Below are positions 21,301 through 27,500 of a stretch of DNA of 64,000 nt, piece by piece. Position numbers and translations under genes: made by a program. Source of the stretch: JBDTRY01 sp039931435 (lineage in GTDB: Bacteria; Acidobacteriota; Thermoanaerobaculia; Gp7-AA8); contig JBDTRY010000001.1 in assembly GCA_039931435.1 (NCBI GenBank), positions 1 to 64,000 on the forward strand, written 5' to 3'. The notes under the pieces are model-generated. The model did not search any database. It worked only from the letters and a program-made list of their open reading frames with translations, and had not been told where the DNA came from. How positions within the stretch are numbered: position 1 is the stretch's first letter; every line of letters begins with the position of its first letter.

Positions 21301-21535
21301 AGTCTTCCGTAACGGAGACGGCACTCTGAGCGAAGGCCGTAGCGGGAGCGAACGACGTCCACAAGAGAATTACGAGAGCCATGAATCGACAGCTGATGAC
21401 GCCATCAGCGATCCATTTCGCAGCTCCGTCCGCCGGTACCCAATCGCGCCACGGTCTGATGTTCAAACGGTCTCCCGGACTCTTCTTATCGAAGCGTTGA
21501 CGTGCCTCGTATGCGGCAAAAATCGCATCATTCAT
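3314..21535 (-). CDS. Giant secreted Ig-repeat/RHS polymorphic toxin (about 6,070 aa)
   Basis: ATG at 21535 is chosen because GGAGA precedes it and it lies 17 bp after the upstream giant's stop; longer TTG/ATG starts lack a good site. A hydrophobic export signal (MALVILLWTSFAPATAFAQ) begins 51 residues in, so either the leader is long or the true start is the ATG at 21382. Reading downstream: a concanavalin-like region (about 21310-20600); many Ig-like modules with a TPPVI...ESG...GNS pattern (20600-17000); Big_5-type modules with PADGA/PANGA motifs (near 16950 and 14050); a carboxypeptidase-regulatory-like module (GFISGEVFDATTGRPLAGAT, near 16050); a short LVIVD-like part (near 11800); then, from about 9400, an RHS region with YD repeats such as YEYDASGRLRRTTR. 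The RHS core ends ARERWLDPGTGTWLTPDPMG...DPTG at 4210-4199, followed by a 294-residue variable tail. Two simple-repeat tracts lie inside the gene. No T6SS PAAR or VgrG element is visible. Confidence 0.9.
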   Translation of the reverse strand: MNDAIFAAYEARQRFDKKSPGDRLNIRPWRDWVPADGAAKWIADGVISCRFMALVILLWTSFAPATAFAQSAVSVTEDFQSIAAGTHPAGWTDVALALLQPAPPSAFVVWRDPLDPQNQAYGVRQSSGSPAGESPAIGTISARPDLSLPARGHMELRGRLFRGAGETRVGVALLASLPEKPAPYLIGLWPGKNGNALRMQLFAGDAPLSGVTDAATTIPTSRWYRFAVSIDSFDDGNLVRARFWPDGTIEPQTWSINALDARAVRPSGGTFGLWAARVSRTRAVQPGDDQRLPDALFDDIALTATNGTGQTPADIFPPTIELFESGSPLTQDAVFDRDVRIEIRVSDQSAFTSTARLDGNDYTSLAPITAEGVHTLVVQATDSSGNSSSVEWRFIISKTGGPVDTIPPVIAFFESGLPIAEGAAFGRDVQIEIRVTDASTFTSSATLDGVPYASLAVVSADGPHTIEVEAIDAAGNRATARLNFSISHASGSGDPTVSIASPGSGGQIVPVLLVTVTGRAANAQSVTVNGVNAAFDVVAGAFSAAVPLNEGANVVTATARSTSGRVATASIDLVVDSQPPLLVLSSPGAAACVSTGSLSVTGTASDPHIDRVEVRNGTVSAPVVLDKGTGQFTATLADMPEGRASLTVEALDSASHRTSIVRTVIIDRTAPAIEVTRGGLPFDAALANEPVSLSVRASDLDPSASLVATLDGTPFVPGTAISAEGSHRLTLVAVDCAGNRAERTVDFEIDTTPPVVRNLTPTDGSSVATMPSSIGGTTDADAVEVALIGTPVGAVPANGSFTLSGVPFIEGLNRFSLVATDRAGNSSRTEYRVTVDTKAPGVEIVENGLPIAPGTLFNHPIAPTVRTDGPATISAQLNGAAFTPGTSIVAEGSYSVTADATDAQGHSGHAQTSFVIDQSAPVVKITSPVAGAVQGSTVEVRGTATESSSATVNGIRSAVTSGSFLLASLPLDYGETVITATAADAAGNIGSDQVVVTRETATTGIILTWPPEGLITNRTSTRVSGRLLKPGSSSVRINATDVAVDSAGDFILAALPLAEGENTITVTVSAGSAAGAQISVHVRGDFTPPSLEILESGQPLSEGATFPSQAVISVNATDASTVTSRLNIDGAPVTSPATVNVPGGHTAIATGRDAAGNETRMERNFSIGANSTVGGCDLRDFDPADHSVVTASSVLLTGQSGGAAGVKVNGASTTMAGSSFLATLELPSEGANVFTISCADAAGAATGNPVTLTFFRVTGNPSITITTPEEGLATADTSITVSGTIDASATSADVNGVSAVINAGTFTAANVPLSDGANILVARGRNAGNGLGQASRRVTRIAGQPILTITAPAENFSTGSTSLRVSGTWSRLDPSTVVLTNVTTGASTPGTTTRRNDSSGTFRGDVPLAAGVNSISVTARDQLGRQASALISVTGVSGDPSISIAQPLDNSVFGIAEGASLAVSGAFSATPGSTVEVNGASAAVSGSGFTATVPFSTSGLTQIVARVRQPDGRSAVDLIRVTNLTSAPRVLQTFPADGALSVENGAIILVSFSAAMQGTSTSGAFTLRSSSGTPVTGSFNVDNDVLSFSPAALLTAGERYTIALSTGAQDLGGNILATPFAASFTVASTAPLQPPVLDPIIGVCTGNVTVAGSAPSGSRIRLQSGLLVLNADADSSGRFSFSLPASGQAGVRVVRVRVAGADGSLSPAAESSFQTVCGGVRVLSAAFDRTANRITVAFSGAVDPASISVGPSGSVHLQLASGTSASGSVSVLNPASVTIAPAQDLSAITFTLAVTPAVKDVAGNNLTAAFSQTFTVQGEEPPPGDGSGFISGEVFDATTGRPLAGATVTVEVPVNAFSVGSVTGSQTSKSSVPRAVSGPGEGRTLAAQSTITAQTFTATTDARGRYTVRVPEGAHTIQITAPDHTGAWRQIIVAAGQGVVPIDVRLETRGESGDTSGDDLDLSDGGTDVVRGRVTLYVPAGSLDPGTSIRLTSLGAQALPGLLPLGWSPLAAAEVSSSREPERSSLASAALTFAVPGAAIVSAAQTLAAVQYDSERDEWIVLDPAASVSGDSVTVNILTTGSYALVYRDLPPRVSPPAPVRNAPLQGISDSCASLEEGCSLTARSFTLDPAIVAPTGRTVASISVDGPQPPAPQFPSGTAVQAWVDEELRLADGSTVLDPPFATDLLIYRTLDGAAGEARFHLAPSPRAAQVILEIGFDHVRVVPYPGRLDRGTLVGPEGGRVPGDSGVAVEIPEGAVNEALHAQASSLAAEELQSFGAIAGFRILAGFQLSLNSADPSAQNAVAPLELLKPARATFARDAATGAEQLILAEVLGSTPYGRVIRMVAQVAPIDPPPSPSGARLSTVPIDRAILPLDGVIHEGRYLLLVADNPLAFATGAVRLRSDGIYLGDALVSGGTPQGSSALGVSDVTRASGLFVVPVLAAPAAPFALTPRHSTTGTGAAYLANAAPALGSVVRIGDLPITPQPPVITSTTPANGAKNVSLTTPIRINVSPGLDVASVVTGACTSLCAVSLTDATGAIVPGILTADPAGLGWTRPPGERLKPNGRYMVTVSAAIRGTNGTPLGQTLIFTFETISQLTDSTVDPRRIHITIPVDGVSRIYGTSGSITSGWQAVAVRRGVDFVTRYQATVSSDGSFSFEAGCARCPDSISLADSIDLQVINSAGNVAAVLPLTPFVTSDGQGFVVSPDHAADFTSKDGITIHVPAGAFDDVATIHVAPTGKDPFAAIPNLDNDLDFITAVSVEIRCGSQASIECVARKRLEIALPTPSGLLTANRNFLLGSLGQSVRGPRIMIVDTLRLDGGNFTTESATTSATMNDEPQASPLASRLSSLTSHASPLSSHLSPLASQPPPLASRLSPLETLTGTEVKNALLGLERSGIFAVVDLHVPPGASPAWILLDGVNPEYDLFWDTYEALYASHSYFLERGRVALPVVSGKPFTLVGFDANTGQQAFSKAYDPIAVTDPGSGVTVESPIVNSAGPYPVFGTPFRIESVLLNGEGATDTSIPGMNVTLQGGIARIKVPVTSELPADATINVLDPTRGTIDRTRDLATNEYAVAAAVGDQVIVTAPTIDVDPGTLLSLVFSEPINSGPDSSEAGVDSFLQSLFTLEEDASPPDPLPPRYVPAYGPVVGVHYRLDSNGRRLLIDLPSSLTRGALYRLRLSQDIQDRDGMRIGQARAGGGTTAPLTEPFDLRFQVRQPGGDLGSFDISSGQIRDLSLNGNLLFVTALSGGLSAWDVSHAATPVLAASIPAGVTDNWAVASDGHNRLYTTGLTPEFGIVRSYRLESLFGEGGSASIEPGASAIVSWAPGVSSGLGLSSATVLSDRPEAIPRKLQLLVQDDIGEEVDLATFRTLVSIVSDEPLDGGFARLRVTVPFDPANPYRLQRITVENITRDMRWSGDAVGDSTSFTPAIIANIAARAGDRLRIIRNRTTYGVISQFGFGIGVYDLNAIDSNDEPSRPAGYKPVAEQVHISSAAQSQACPPFNAATADGAITDLTFTPEAAIEPDGSSTKLKVYGVDARKGILDIRIDPSQGRPPDALSSDVGCIERAPFGLVFANSLRLQELSAIFKAKTGRDPSVRFTGISSYHWRLEAKDNRALAPASGFGSAPGARGSRAGEIVQRNYLLVPGNEFGLLVVETGGTPPASSDWLDENSLADVIWIPNGAASVRAIPRSNLAVVVDGLGYVLLVDLGRIDERWTATGEPYDPASLFPTATKALSSGTSGPGILDPRVVWRSATPLASGTLAPVIDPDTGIVFAPELLGTKIEVIAAIDPRLRMMVDLGDVDGLTEVSGIVPLGIAPPLGVSLSGPDASLGAFRFEITLPGSVVDALISSGNELEIAVESERVFGAVTEQTEAPMPRAHLRRAGGDGSPEARPSTTFIFQRAVPNDPALRRQRGYNKFVSPWIVAIADPRASEQYQWPKGTTAQQKADLGCYSCNRPASLAGKSESDGVFELYTNGRIIAARPECAPPASSSSSSSSSSEPRASSLEPRPSSSPLASRPSPLASSPCSTIFSATPYDYLGTSDRLVSRFATVMADTVRPTDVLVAGQNPAVATGMIEGTVYLHSGELETSSIDLDAGGRGGWDVLVDRAYRSRTLGAGFIGSGWESSLFRRLRALPDGDVEYRDGAGEVWRFATKAGGYQSPVGLFLTLARSDHGWALVDQKWRTTTFDQLGRITAESDEFTVAGDPFSTGNVIRYLYNRQGLLSQILDPAGRMSTLDYWTASDFGVTGSLPGAVKQITDWRGRTVSYQYAGGHLATALLPDVENTDGNRPATRYAYSGTRANFNDFLELDGNLATITDPSGPGPRLQLSYDSSPALRDHLKSESWGTGETASIDYASPTHVVTIDALGQSRETDLTPPARDYTSDRSHALSLTETSIPVSAAPYGALPTTISAIGPLMATADRSYTFVYDAQGLRTTSTLNGVRSTATSFVAPAGAPGLIPSSMTTTPIGGAAKASVAGAADGSEAITRMFLYRTEANLTTFLQAVQANGLEIQSPEIGRSGSAIPLLVRTNNSVTASATFDPDGQLTRVETTGGTDPDGAGSLSTTTYYPLTAALWERGLPQLINDGGLISSFQYPDRDTVVITDPRGVITRTELDSWRRSRHVTVKGPAELESDERYEYDASGRLRRTTRTQGTLLVTTDFTWDVMNRPLTTTTSNVDVSGALAPVETSTAYDLPARKIVTTLPAGATVTAELDPLGRIAHRRVHTGSSPIEELYAYDLNDHLVYASDMQVASAAAFDAHGREVATMEPDGTKTVRTFDAWSRPTVVEHLNSSGLTAARMEMDYTPAGRMTAVRRAIDPALLSESRLTWDGAGRTTGFSRGANFTSTKGASVRRSAVETLPRATHVRFDPAGRLLAEATGAGTAAAVSDPFEQLAVDGFTGMLPTAARRSERGGSTYALSAEYNTLGDAVGTRIGPLQFEQHFDQAGNVTAAKEPARPASSYEYDARGSLRSEAMPDGAENHFQYDASGALKQYLDPVSEATSTETDLLGRPLARTYADGTRETIEWDGPRVAAVTDRQKRKQAYVYNNRGQVVRIEGGGGTITDVLDYDEAGRLTRWTNKDAAIEYGEFDLASHPRRTTQTRYRDASGLGAKTILDSYSQQHTWNEHDERTSTTMPSYPGFAPAGAWTSSLEFSYDAMGNESKIVRTPFGGSSSTLLEATWRNAGRPDQRTMTTFPSCGAGSCTGGSIRRTYGYSAADGRVISLEVATNGVVVAGSAIEYDGLQIARATLLGVSGGKRASVYDYDARSRLRSSQAAREVSSEARTEVLSAADFREEATRPRRFDEAQRAALAAAGVNVEAIDPSSIDPVEQSGHKIDKIVEGTATREFNWNGAERSDDGQFVTAFDEKGRLTSIEQKLTEPRPPALLRALYSYDGNNRMVGRRIERAAVSSGVVGGWTLAPPELTGDGLPAEATFVWDPVSDRMVSVFKAGASTNPAIDANGGLLRQFIHGDMGYDDPIEVTTADPTELSPQLTRLYPIYDEAAAGGLQAILNDRGEVISRHIAADPYGDEETDFAGPAVDGVEIKGKKVAGSVSEITVSVRLTEEMAAETVSEGLRLAVVDGDGAVVRSWAAAPTLIDNSTAGWALSGTTWDALIAGGAALTISATRDLRAVAWGEVPIVRAPEWARVTRGVKSSAQVPFEVEETLASLSSWLASLGSDEESTRALYEVPELALAASDDSTTAARVLVLSPFQALPYQDPISGHIYARERWLDPGTGTWLTPDPMGYGDSSNLYAFASGDPVNDSDPTGESAVDSLKGFGKGIFSSAVGAGRGLIFVGRVAVGDPTALRQVPAAIRGIKQGAANWGAAWGEVLGDPEAFGNGLNELTDEEIGGAIGDATFMTVLTVAPLARPAQAARLANVTAQGSRSVELEEIAPKRTLAPRQQFDAKALSDVQVDIAILKSIRRKSGATGDSSRQITASSGQVEFMLQKTAAWRRNAKAADPDVLAFDSARKGTILHSSVQKRIRQLNVRDLIVNQRLYGTSQFISPNTGLPYGYRIPDFRLRNTIFDIKPAGTPLSGPQYFDFMSFANTADVRWIYYGSF
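3317..4198 (-). other. Variable RHS C-terminal tail with PD-(D/E)XK-like nuclease signature
   Basis: Downstream of the conserved DPTG boundary is a glycine/alanine-rich pretoxin segment (KGFGKGIFSSAVGAGRG), then about 130 residues ending GYRIPDFRLRNTIFDIKPAG and a GPQYFDFMSFA motif (about 3460-3370). An acidic residue in a PDF turn, a D-x-K dyad on the next strand and a following S/G-x-x-Q helix are the pattern of restriction-endonuclease-fold toxins (Tox-REase families). From the family I infer metal-dependent DNA cleavage in a target cell. The exact family is not determined. Confidence 0.6.
9449..9554. repeat. Heptanucleotide plus GAC-triplet repeat tract inside the RHS toxin gene
   Basis: Imperfect GAGGCGA units (9449-9480) lead into four exact GAGGCTC units (9496-9523) and a run of GAC/GAG triplets. 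On the coding strand they encode a serine-rich stretch followed by SSLEPRP/SPLASRP-type heptads. The tract sits just upstream of the RHS cage. Because 7 is not a multiple of 3, gain or loss of one heptamer shifts the frame. Confidence 0.85.
12895..13020. repeat. Heptanucleotide tandem repeat (about 18 units) inside the RHS toxin gene
   Basis: The tract is 126 bp long, equal to 18 units of GAGAGGC with scattered substitutions. The reverse strand codes for the recurring heptad LSPLASR. The flanking protein is ordinary beta-rich stalk, so the insert looks like local slippage expansion. It uses the same core as the tract near 9.5 kb. Confidence 0.85.
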
Positions 21536-21551
21536 TGGTCTCCGCATCGCC

Positions 21552-24500
21552 TCACGGCGCTGTGAGCGTAAAAATCTGCTCCTCGGTGGCAACGTAGATC
21601 GTGTTCAGGAACACCTCCACATCGACTGCATTGCCGGGCGTTTTCTGTGTGCCCAGCAGGAGAGGGTTTTGACGGTTCGTGATGTCCAGAAAGGCCAGGC
21701 CGGAGGAACCACTTGCGACCAGCAGTTGATTGCCGGCGGTGACGGCCATGCCGCTGCCAGCCCCAGGCAATGGAACCAGCTTCACGAATTGCGGGTCTGC
21801 CGGATCACTGAGGTCGACCACGGCCAGCGCGTTCGCATACTCGTAGTAATCGCCGGTGGCGTAGAGCGTCGTGCCATCAATGAAGCCGTTCACTGCATCG
21901 AAGTCCGGAATATCCAGCCTGCCCACAACAGACAACGCCGCAGGGTCCCGCCGGTCGATGACCGTGACATCCTGGACCACACCAGCCACCACGTCCGCGG
22001 AGATGGCCACGAGGTAATCGCTGCCCAGCAGTTTCAGGGACTGAACCCGCGGGAGTGAGGAAAGGGTGGAGACAAAACTCAGCGATGGCAGAGCGGAAAT
22101 GTCGTAGACACTGATGCCCTCTCCCTCGGCTGTCGTAAATGCGTACGTGGAGTCCAGAGCCAGAGCGACGGTGGCCTCCTGGCTGGAGCTGGTCACCGGC
22201 GTTGGGTTCGGCTGCGAAAGATCGATTGCCGTCAGACCAGTGCCGGTGGCCAGAAGCCAATGGCCATTCAGAGCAACATCGCTAATCCACAAGCCCTCGT
22301 CCAGAACAGGGATCAGCCGGGAGGGAGTGACGGGCGTTACCTGCGAATCGAAGGCGAGCACCTGGTTCGAGCCATCACTGGCAAAGAAACTGAAGCCGCC
22401 GGAAAGAACGAGGTGTTGGGCATCGATTGCCAGCCGGCGGCCGATGAAGCTCGTGTCTCCGTCCGTATCGGTTGCAGTGATCCGACGCGTCGCCGTGCTG
22501 CTCGCGAATGGGACGGTTCCGATGATTCGTGTATTGGATTTGCCCGCACCATCCGTGGCCGTGAGCAGGATCGACTCCCCCGGGTCGGCGATGAGCGTCA
22601 TCGTTAACGAGCCGTCGGCCGGTACGGATGCGGAAGCAGTCGTCCCGGAGCGGCTGGCCTGCACAGCGACGACGAGTGGTGGCTTCCCGCTGATCGATCC
22701 TGGTGCGCCTGTGACCGAAGCATTGCTGCCTGTACGGTCAATGACGATGGCACTGGGGTCTACGATGGGCGGGGCCGTGGACGTGTAGGAACGCAGTTCC
22801 GAATCCGCAGCAACATACAGGGTTCCACGATGCAGAAGTACGTCCCACGCGACCGAAGCAGTGGGCTCGAGAGAAATCGATCGCGGCGCGGCGAGATTGC
22901 TGACGTCCAACATCTCCGTGCCTCCGCTCTCCGCCACGACCGCCCGGGAACCGGCGAGATCGACTCCCCGGGCGCTTCCGGAGGTCGTGACGGCTCCGAT
23001 CAACCGCGGGTTGGCCGGGTCGGTGAGGTCGACCGTACCCAATCGACCATCGGTTCCGGTGATAAAGAGAGTTGACCCTACGATGCGACCGCGGAAGGCG
23101 CGCAGTCCGGGGATGCCCAAGGTGCTTATGACCCAGGGATAATCCGGATCGCGACGATCCATGATCAGGACGTCGTGGTCCCCCGAGACGTCCTCGGTGG
23201 CACTCAGGCCCACCAGATAATCATCGCCGTAGGGCAGTAGAGCGGTGATGGAGACAGCACTTGGATAGAGGAGATCCTCGAACAGCCTCCTCGGCTCGGA
23301 AGGATCCGATACGTCCCAGACGTCGAGGTATGTACCCGAGGTAGTCTTCCACGAACCATAGAGATAGGTGCCCGCCAGGGCTATAGCCTCGGTGGGTGCG
23401 GTCGTGGTGAGCGCATGAACGGACGGCGTACTTTGATCGAGTGCAAACGTACTCAGCGCGTTGGAGGCTACGAAGGCCCACCCCTTCGCGGCGAGAACGT
23501 CGTTGACCGGCCCGTTGCCCGTGGAGACGGTGGTCACGTAGGCCGGAGCGCCGGGGTCATTCAGATCGAAGATCACAACCTTGTCCGATCCGCCCTCGCC
23601 GGCATCGTCATGGCTGGCAAGGAGAAGGCGATCGCCGTCAGCAGCGACTTGTCGAGCGCGGAAATTACTGTCACTGATGTCCGCGGTGACAGGCACGGAT
23701 ATGAACGGATCGGGTGGGGCACTCCCTACGACGACAGGCCCGAGACTGTTCACCCCGTCCGAAGCGGTGACGGCCATCGTTTCGCCGGTGAGGCCAGCGA
23801 TCGAGGCGCTGAACGAACCGTCGGCGTTCACGGAAACCGGTCCGGCCGTGGTCGACGCGGACTGATTGGTGACGGTCGCCGAGATCGATCCCGTGCCGGT
23901 GATGGATCCCGGAGAACCCGTCAGGACAACAACGCCCGCAGAGGACTTCGTCAGGGCGATCGCGCTCGCCAGAATGTTCAGGTCAGCGGAGAAGGCGGGG
24001 ACCGTTCCGATGGTCACCGGCCCGCGGGACAGACCTCCGCGATCGGAGGCCAGCAGGGTCAGGGTGTCGCCGGTGGCCGCGGTGATCGTCACGCCGAACG
24101 AGCCGTCGGCCGCAACCACTGTCGTCGCCGTGGCACCTGATTCCGCATCCATGACCTGAACGGCGAGCGGGGCTCTGCCCGTTACGGTTTGGGCCGGGCC
24201 TGTAACCCGCGCCTCCGTTGCAGAAAGCGGCTGTATGGAAATCCCGCCAACTGCAATCGTGGGTGGCGACGGCGCATCGATGAAGACCAGTCCCTTGCCG
24301 TTCGCCACGTATACGCCTTCGGCAGTCCTCGCTGAATCCCAGGCATAGCCGTCGATGGCAGTCGTGGAAGTGATCAATGGTGTCGATGGATTGGATACAT
24401 CGACAGTGACCAGCCCGGCGAATCCGCAGGCAATGGTCACGGTAGAGCCAGCAACTTCGAGCGTTTGACCGTTCGCCGGGAGAGTGACACGGCCTCGAAC

Positions 24501-27500
24501 CACAGGGGTGGCTGGACTTGTGAGATCGACGACGATTAACTCCGCGGACGACTGATCGAGGAGATAAAGGAACGATCCGTTCACCGTGCCTCTGGGCTCG
24601 AGAAGTTCGGGCAACGCCAGTTCGGCGACACTCGAGATAGCGTTGAGATCCCGGCGATCGAGGATTACGGCGCGGTCCACGACCGGGCGATAAACGGATC
24701 GCCGCGTAAGAGCAACGAGGTGATCTGCGCCGAGAGGAATCAACTCCTCGATCACGGCATGGTTCAACCCGGTGCTGCTGGAGTAGCGCTTGATGAAAAC
24801 CGGCGCAGCGGGGCTGGCCACGTTATAGACGGTGATATCGCCGTCGTATCCGCCGACGAACGCAATGTCTCCGGCGATGGCCACGGCGTTCTGCGGATAG
24901 GAGCCACTCGACTGATTCGTCGCCGCTGTCGTCGACAACGAGCCCAGATTCACGGTGGACAGTCCACGATCGGCTATGAATGCCCAGTTTCCGGAGACTT
25001 TCACGTCGGAGATGACACCGTTCCCCACGGTGACCGTCCGCAGGTACGACGGGACGCTGGTCGAAGCATCGTAGAGAACGAGCTTGTCGGATCCGGCCGT
25101 GAGCGGAAACGATTCATCCGCGGCCACGAGGGTCGTCCCGGCCAGCTTGAGCGAACGTGGACCGTAGTTCGCATCGGAGACACTCGCTGCAATCGGGAGC
25201 GCGGGCACGGCGGAGAATGGTCCGAGATCCAACGGACGGCCTCGCACCGCATTGCCATCAACGAGCGTAATCTCCAGCCGGTCGCCAGTAATGGCAGCGA
25301 CCCCCACGGCGAAGGACCCATCTCCGGATACCATGGAAGTCCCAACGGCATTCGTTCGCGCATTGCGGAGTTCGACCTGCAGCGGCAACAGACCATGCGC
25401 TGCGCCCTGTTCGCCGCTCACCGCTGCCGCGGCAGACGAGGTCACGTGAATGAGTCCGTTCGCCAGTTCAGGTTCAAGGGCGATCTCTTCGACCGTGGTC
25501 AGGCCTGTTTCGTGGGCGACAAACATCGCTCGTCCATCCGAAGCAATGTCCCAGGCCGGAGCACTGAGGGTCTGCGAGCCAACGACAACCGGGTTGAACG
25601 GGTCGCTGATATTCAACTGCGTCAATCCCGCGGAACCGTCTGCAATCCACAGCGTCTGCTGCTGGGCCACGACAGCGTGCGGGCTTCCGCCGGGCGTCTC
25701 CACCAGGACTCTGAGCACCGGCGCATTGACGTCGGAGAGATCGATTACGGCCAGCTTGCCGTCAAGCCCTGCAGCGTAGAGCGCGTTCCCGGTCACCGCT
25801 CCGCGAAATGCACTGAAGAGCGGAATGCTCAACGCGCCGGTCTTCTTCAGATGTCCAGGATCGCGACGATCGAAGATGACGACATCGACGTCGCCTCCCC
25901 AGTACTCATCCGGATCGAGGCCGATCAGGTAGTCGGAACCGTAGGGAAGGAGCTGCGTGTAGATGCCTTCGGAGAATCCGGACTGATCCTTCAGGAAGCG
26001 CGGCGACGAGGGATTCGAAATGTCATAGAGCCGGATGCGGCCGTCGTACTCACCGCCGGGAGCGGTGAAGGCGAACTCGCCCTGAACGAGAATTGCGCCA
26101 TCCAGAAAAAGATCTCCCGTGCCAGGAGGCTGGCGCAGAACGGACGCCGGATCCCTGAGGTCGATCGTTTCCAGACCGTAGGAATCGCCAATCAGTGCCC
26201 AGCCGTCCTTCAATGCCAGTGCGTACACGTTGGGTGGGATTGGAACTGAACGCTTGAGAACCGGACGGGAAGGATCGGAAATATCAAAGTGCAGAATGCG
26301 ATCGGGCGTGGACTGCTCGTCGGCCCAGTCCGTGTCGGAGACGATGAGGTCATTTCCTTCGACGGCCATGGCCCGGGCCCGGAATCCCGTGGCCAGGACC
26401 GCAGGGTCGAACGAGTTGGAGAACGTTGCACCGAACGGTAGGCGTCCGACGCTCACCGGCCCGGCAGTTTTTCCACCGCCGTCCAGAACCTCGATGGTCA
26501 ACTCGTCGCCCGGGCTGGCCGGCAGCGAACCGGCGAACGAGCCGTCGGAATTGACGGCGAGGCCGCTCAGAACTGAACCGCGTGCCGGATCGCGAAGAGT
26601 GACCTGCAGGGAAACCAGACCACGAATGGCTCCGGCCGTTCCGGTGACGGTTCCGTTTGCTCCGGAACGGTTCACAGAGATGGCGGCGAGATCGATGACA
26701 GGCGCAGTGCGCACGGGCACGATGGCCAGACCGGATTCATCGGCGACGAAGGCAAAATTTGCCGTGAGAGCCACGTCCACTGCGGGACCGGGCAGCGCGA
26801 TGTATCCACGGACGCTCGACGCGAGCGGCTGCGATAGATCGAGCGTGACCAGCCCGCTCGTTCCGTCCGCGGCGAAGGCGTCCGTTTCGATCGAGGCGAT
26901 GTTCCCGGCCGGCGCAAGCAGGGGCGCTCGGGCTGTGACCGCAGGCGCCGCCGGATCGCTCAGGTCGACGGAAACGACCTCGGCATTCGCGGAGCTGACC
27001 AGGAACAGAGTGCGGCCATGGATCGTGCCGGCTGCAGCATCGAAGGAAGGCACGTCGAGATCGGCAATCTTTCGAGGACTGCTCTCGTCCGCGAAATCAA
27101 AAACGACGACGTCGTGGCCCTGTCCGCCGGACTGTTCGGGCGAGATGGCCACGATGAAACGGGAGTCCAGGGCCACGAGGCTGCGGAAGTTCATGGGCGG
27201 GCTGAGGACGCCGTTGACTCCGCCGAGAAGCTGAAGAGCAGCGGGATCGCGGACATCAAGGACTGCAATTCCGGAGTTGGCGGCCACGTAGAGACGATCC
27301 CCGGCAGCGAGCATCGTCTCAGCGGTTGAGAACCGCGCCGAGGGGGAATTCGTGAACGTCCCGTCGGCGGGCCGGATTGAAAAGACGCGCGCCCCGACAC
27401 TGTCACTGGTTGTCAGGGCAAGGACGTCTCCACTGGCGACGGTCACCGATCGAACCGGGTCAGGCAGAATCGTCGCGCGAAGCAGGGTAGGAACAGCGGG

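Noticed and set aside
21536..21592. TTG start of the RHS giant at 21592
   Set aside because: It would overlap the upstream gene by 41 bp and has no ribosome site, whereas ATG at 21535 follows GGAGA.
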